This document shows, in pieces, positions 62,894 to 64,000 of a stretch of 64,000 bases of DNA. The notes below the pieces were generated by a model, which saw only the letters and a list, made by a program, of their open reading frames with translations, did not search any database and had not been told where the DNA came from. The stretch covers positions 248,001 to 312,000 of the forward strand of contig NZ_VFPA01000001.1 of NCBI RefSeq assembly GCF_006716445.1, in the 5' to 3' direction. The position numbers and the translations under genes are program-made. The stretch's first letter is position 1; the number at the start of each line of letters is the position of its first letter. Origin of the DNA: Pseudonocardia kunmingensis (GTDB taxonomy: Bacteria > Actinomycetota > Actinomycetes > Mycobacteriales > Pseudonocardiaceae).

Positions 62894-63412
62894 GTGCACC
62901 CGCCGAAGATCGCGACCTTCGACGTCCCGGCCCGCGTCAACACCGACACCAAGGGCATCGACCGCACCGTGGACGAGTACCGGGAGACCCCGTTCGGGCT
63001 GTACATGAGCCGCGCGATGGTCGGCCGTCCCTCGGCGCACTGGGTGCAGTGCTGGCTCCTGCCCGAGCTGGGGCTGTGCGTCACCGACTGGTGGTGGAAC
63101 CCCGGGCACGCCCGCGACCAGGACTTCTACCTCGACGTCTGCGACATCCGCCGCGACGGCCACCGCTGGGTGCTCACCGACCACTACCTCGACGTGGTCG
63201 TGCGCAACCGCCGCGACGCCCGCGTGATCGACGTGGACGAGTTCGTGGCCGCGGTGGCCACGGGCGTGCTGGCCCCGGCCGCGGCCGAGGCGGCGATGCA
63301 CACCGCGTACCACGCCGTGGACGGCCTGGCCTCCCACGGCCACGACCTGGACGCCTGGCTCGCGACGCTGGGCATCGCGTTGACGTGGAAGGAGCGCCCC
63401 GCCGCGGGCTGA
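62894..63412 (+). CDS. DUF402-domain protein
   Basis: This 172-residue protein has the DUF402 pattern: [58 protein letters not shown] and [18 protein letters not shown]. Relatives include nucleoside di/triphosphatases and RNA-associated proteins (FomD/Ntdp-like). The Asp residues in LDVCD and DHYLDV could bind metal, but the activity is not certain. The GTG at 62894 is divergent from uvrB with an 82-bp gap. Confidence 0.87.
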   Translation: MHPPKIATFDVPARVNTDTKGIDRTVDEYRETPFGLYMSRAMVGRPSAHWVQCWLLPELGLCVTDWWWNPGHARDQDFYLDVCDIRRDGHRWVLTDHYLDVVVRNRRDARVIDVDEFVAAVATGVLAPAAAEAAMHTAYHAVDGLASHGHDLDAWLATLGIALTWKERPAAG

Positions 63413-63413
63413 G

Positions 63414-64000
63414 TCAGGCGACGGTGCCGCGCGAGGTCGACGTCTCCGCGGACGAGCTGGGCGACCCGCTGGCCGAGGGCTCGGGCTCCTCCGTCTCGTC
63501 CGAGGGCTCCGGCTCGCTCGTCGGGTCCGGCTCGTCGGAGGGCTCCGGGTCCTTCGGGGGCTCGCTGGTGTGGTCGTCCTCGGTCGGCCTCGTCGACGGC
63601 TTGTCGTCGTTGTCGTCGTTGTCCTGGCCGCCCTCGGTGCCGGTCGGCTTCGGCTTCCTGGTCGTGGTGCTCGTCGGCGGCCCGGGTGCCGGCGGCGGCG
63701 GGACCACGACCGGCGGGGGTGGGAGCTGTGCGTTCCCGGCCGGAGGCGGCACCTCGACACGCTCGTTGCGCGGCTGCTCCGGCTCCACCGGCGGCGCCTC
63801 CTCGACCGGGAGCGGCGCCTCCTCGAGCTCCGAGCTCGACGCGGACGGCTGCTCGACCGGCCGGAGCCGCTCGGACGGAGCGGCGCCGGGAGAGATGGAC
63901 GCCGCAGTGCCGACCTCGGGCACCGGGGGCGCCGTGAGCTGGGCGATCGCCGTGGTGGCGCCGAGGGCACCGACCGTGAGCACCGCGGCGGCCGCGGCCG
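63414..64000 (-). CDS. Secreted Pro/Ser/Glu-rich protein, C-terminal part (start outside the window)
   Basis: The frame is open to the window edge and encodes about 194 residues. A hydrophobic Ala/Val/Leu stretch (AVLTVGALGATTAIAQL) ends a probable signal peptide or membrane anchor, followed by a low-complexity extracellular region rich in Pro, Glu, Ser and Thr (for example PPPPVVVPPPPAPGPPTSTT and SEPEPSDETEEPEPS). No domain is recognised. It may be a cell-wall spanning or surface protein. It is convergent with the DUF402 gene. Confidence 0.75.
   Translation of the reverse strand, partial: AAAAAVLTVGALGATTAIAQLTAPPVPEVGTAASISPGAAPSERLRPVEQPSASSSELEEAPLPVEEAPPVEPEQPRNERVEVPPPAGNAQLPPPPVVVPPPPAPGPPTSTTTRKPKPTGTEGGQDNDDNDDKPSTRPTEDDHTSEPPKDPEPSDEPDPTSEPEPSDETEEPEPSASGSPSSSAETSTSRGTVA

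Overview
The window is very GC-rich (about 72-75% by eye) with strong codon bias toward G/C third positions, GTG starts, many 4-base stop/start overlaps and apparently leaderless genes. This is typical of an actinobacterium; gene content and order (infC-rpmI-rplT-tsnR near pheST, a DUF222/HNH gene, DUF3040, DUF6292-like and PafBC-type DNA-damage promoters) fit Pseudonocardiaceae, probably Pseudonocardia. That placement is inference. I see no tRNA, rRNA, CRISPR array or intact insertion sequence.

Layout. 1-6692: translation genes on the minus strand (infC, rpmI, rplT, a SpoU-type rRNA methyltransferase, then pheS and partial pheT), split by a LuxR/TPR regulator and a divergent methyltransferase/membrane-protein pair. 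7108-13010: a plus-strand block of RHH-type regulator, DUF4097 protein, DrrAB-like exporter and cytochrome P450, followed by a MerR regulator and an aldo/keto reductase. 13064-16054: uvrA with a DNA-damage type promoter, then three ~72-nt tandem non-coding repeats (16191-16400). 16453-21426: hydrolase, OsmC-like protein, LysR/RhtA-like exporter pair and a GAF-PP2C phosphatase. 21501-26053: a complete five-gene branched-chain amino-acid type ABC importer. 26204-31547: an accessory stretch of slightly lower GC with a metallo-hydrolase, DUF3040 and DUF6292-like proteins, an SPFH protein, a K+/H+ antiporter and three gene remnants (receiver domain, serine recombinase, second metallo-hydrolase), ending in a two-gene unit behind a SoxR/MerR-like operator. 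31570-34102: TetR, RidA-like protein and a DUF222/HNH endonuclease surrounded by a repeated 16-bp palindrome. 34841-41710: a divergent sugar-acid catabolic locus (IclR, ABC importer and SDR on one side; enolase-superfamily dehydratase and DapA-like aldolase on the other). 41723-45310: a tightly coupled DUF4178-DUF2617-DUF4247-DUF350-spermidine synthase-like operon. 45535-53182: LCP protein, S9 peptidase, MFS transporter, FKBP, phosphoesterase, a stand-alone LigD-type polymerase flanked by inverted repeats, cupin and ABM proteins. 53228-63412: a hydrolase-ABC ATPase fusion with its permease, a transporter/LysR pair, VOC protein, GT87 glycosyltransferase, uvrB and a DUF402 protein. 63414-64000: the C-terminal part of a secreted Pro/Ser-rich protein.

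Most unusual points: a non-canonical ATC start for infC with a strong leader hairpin; two genes best explained by CTG starts inside CTGA overlaps; TTGTCRGTG-N8-TANNNT promoters before both uvrA and uvrB; the 72-nt tandem repeats; the palindromes around the HNH gene; inverted repeats flanking the ligD-like gene; the DUF350/SpeE membrane operon; and the surface hydrolase-ABC ATPase fusion.
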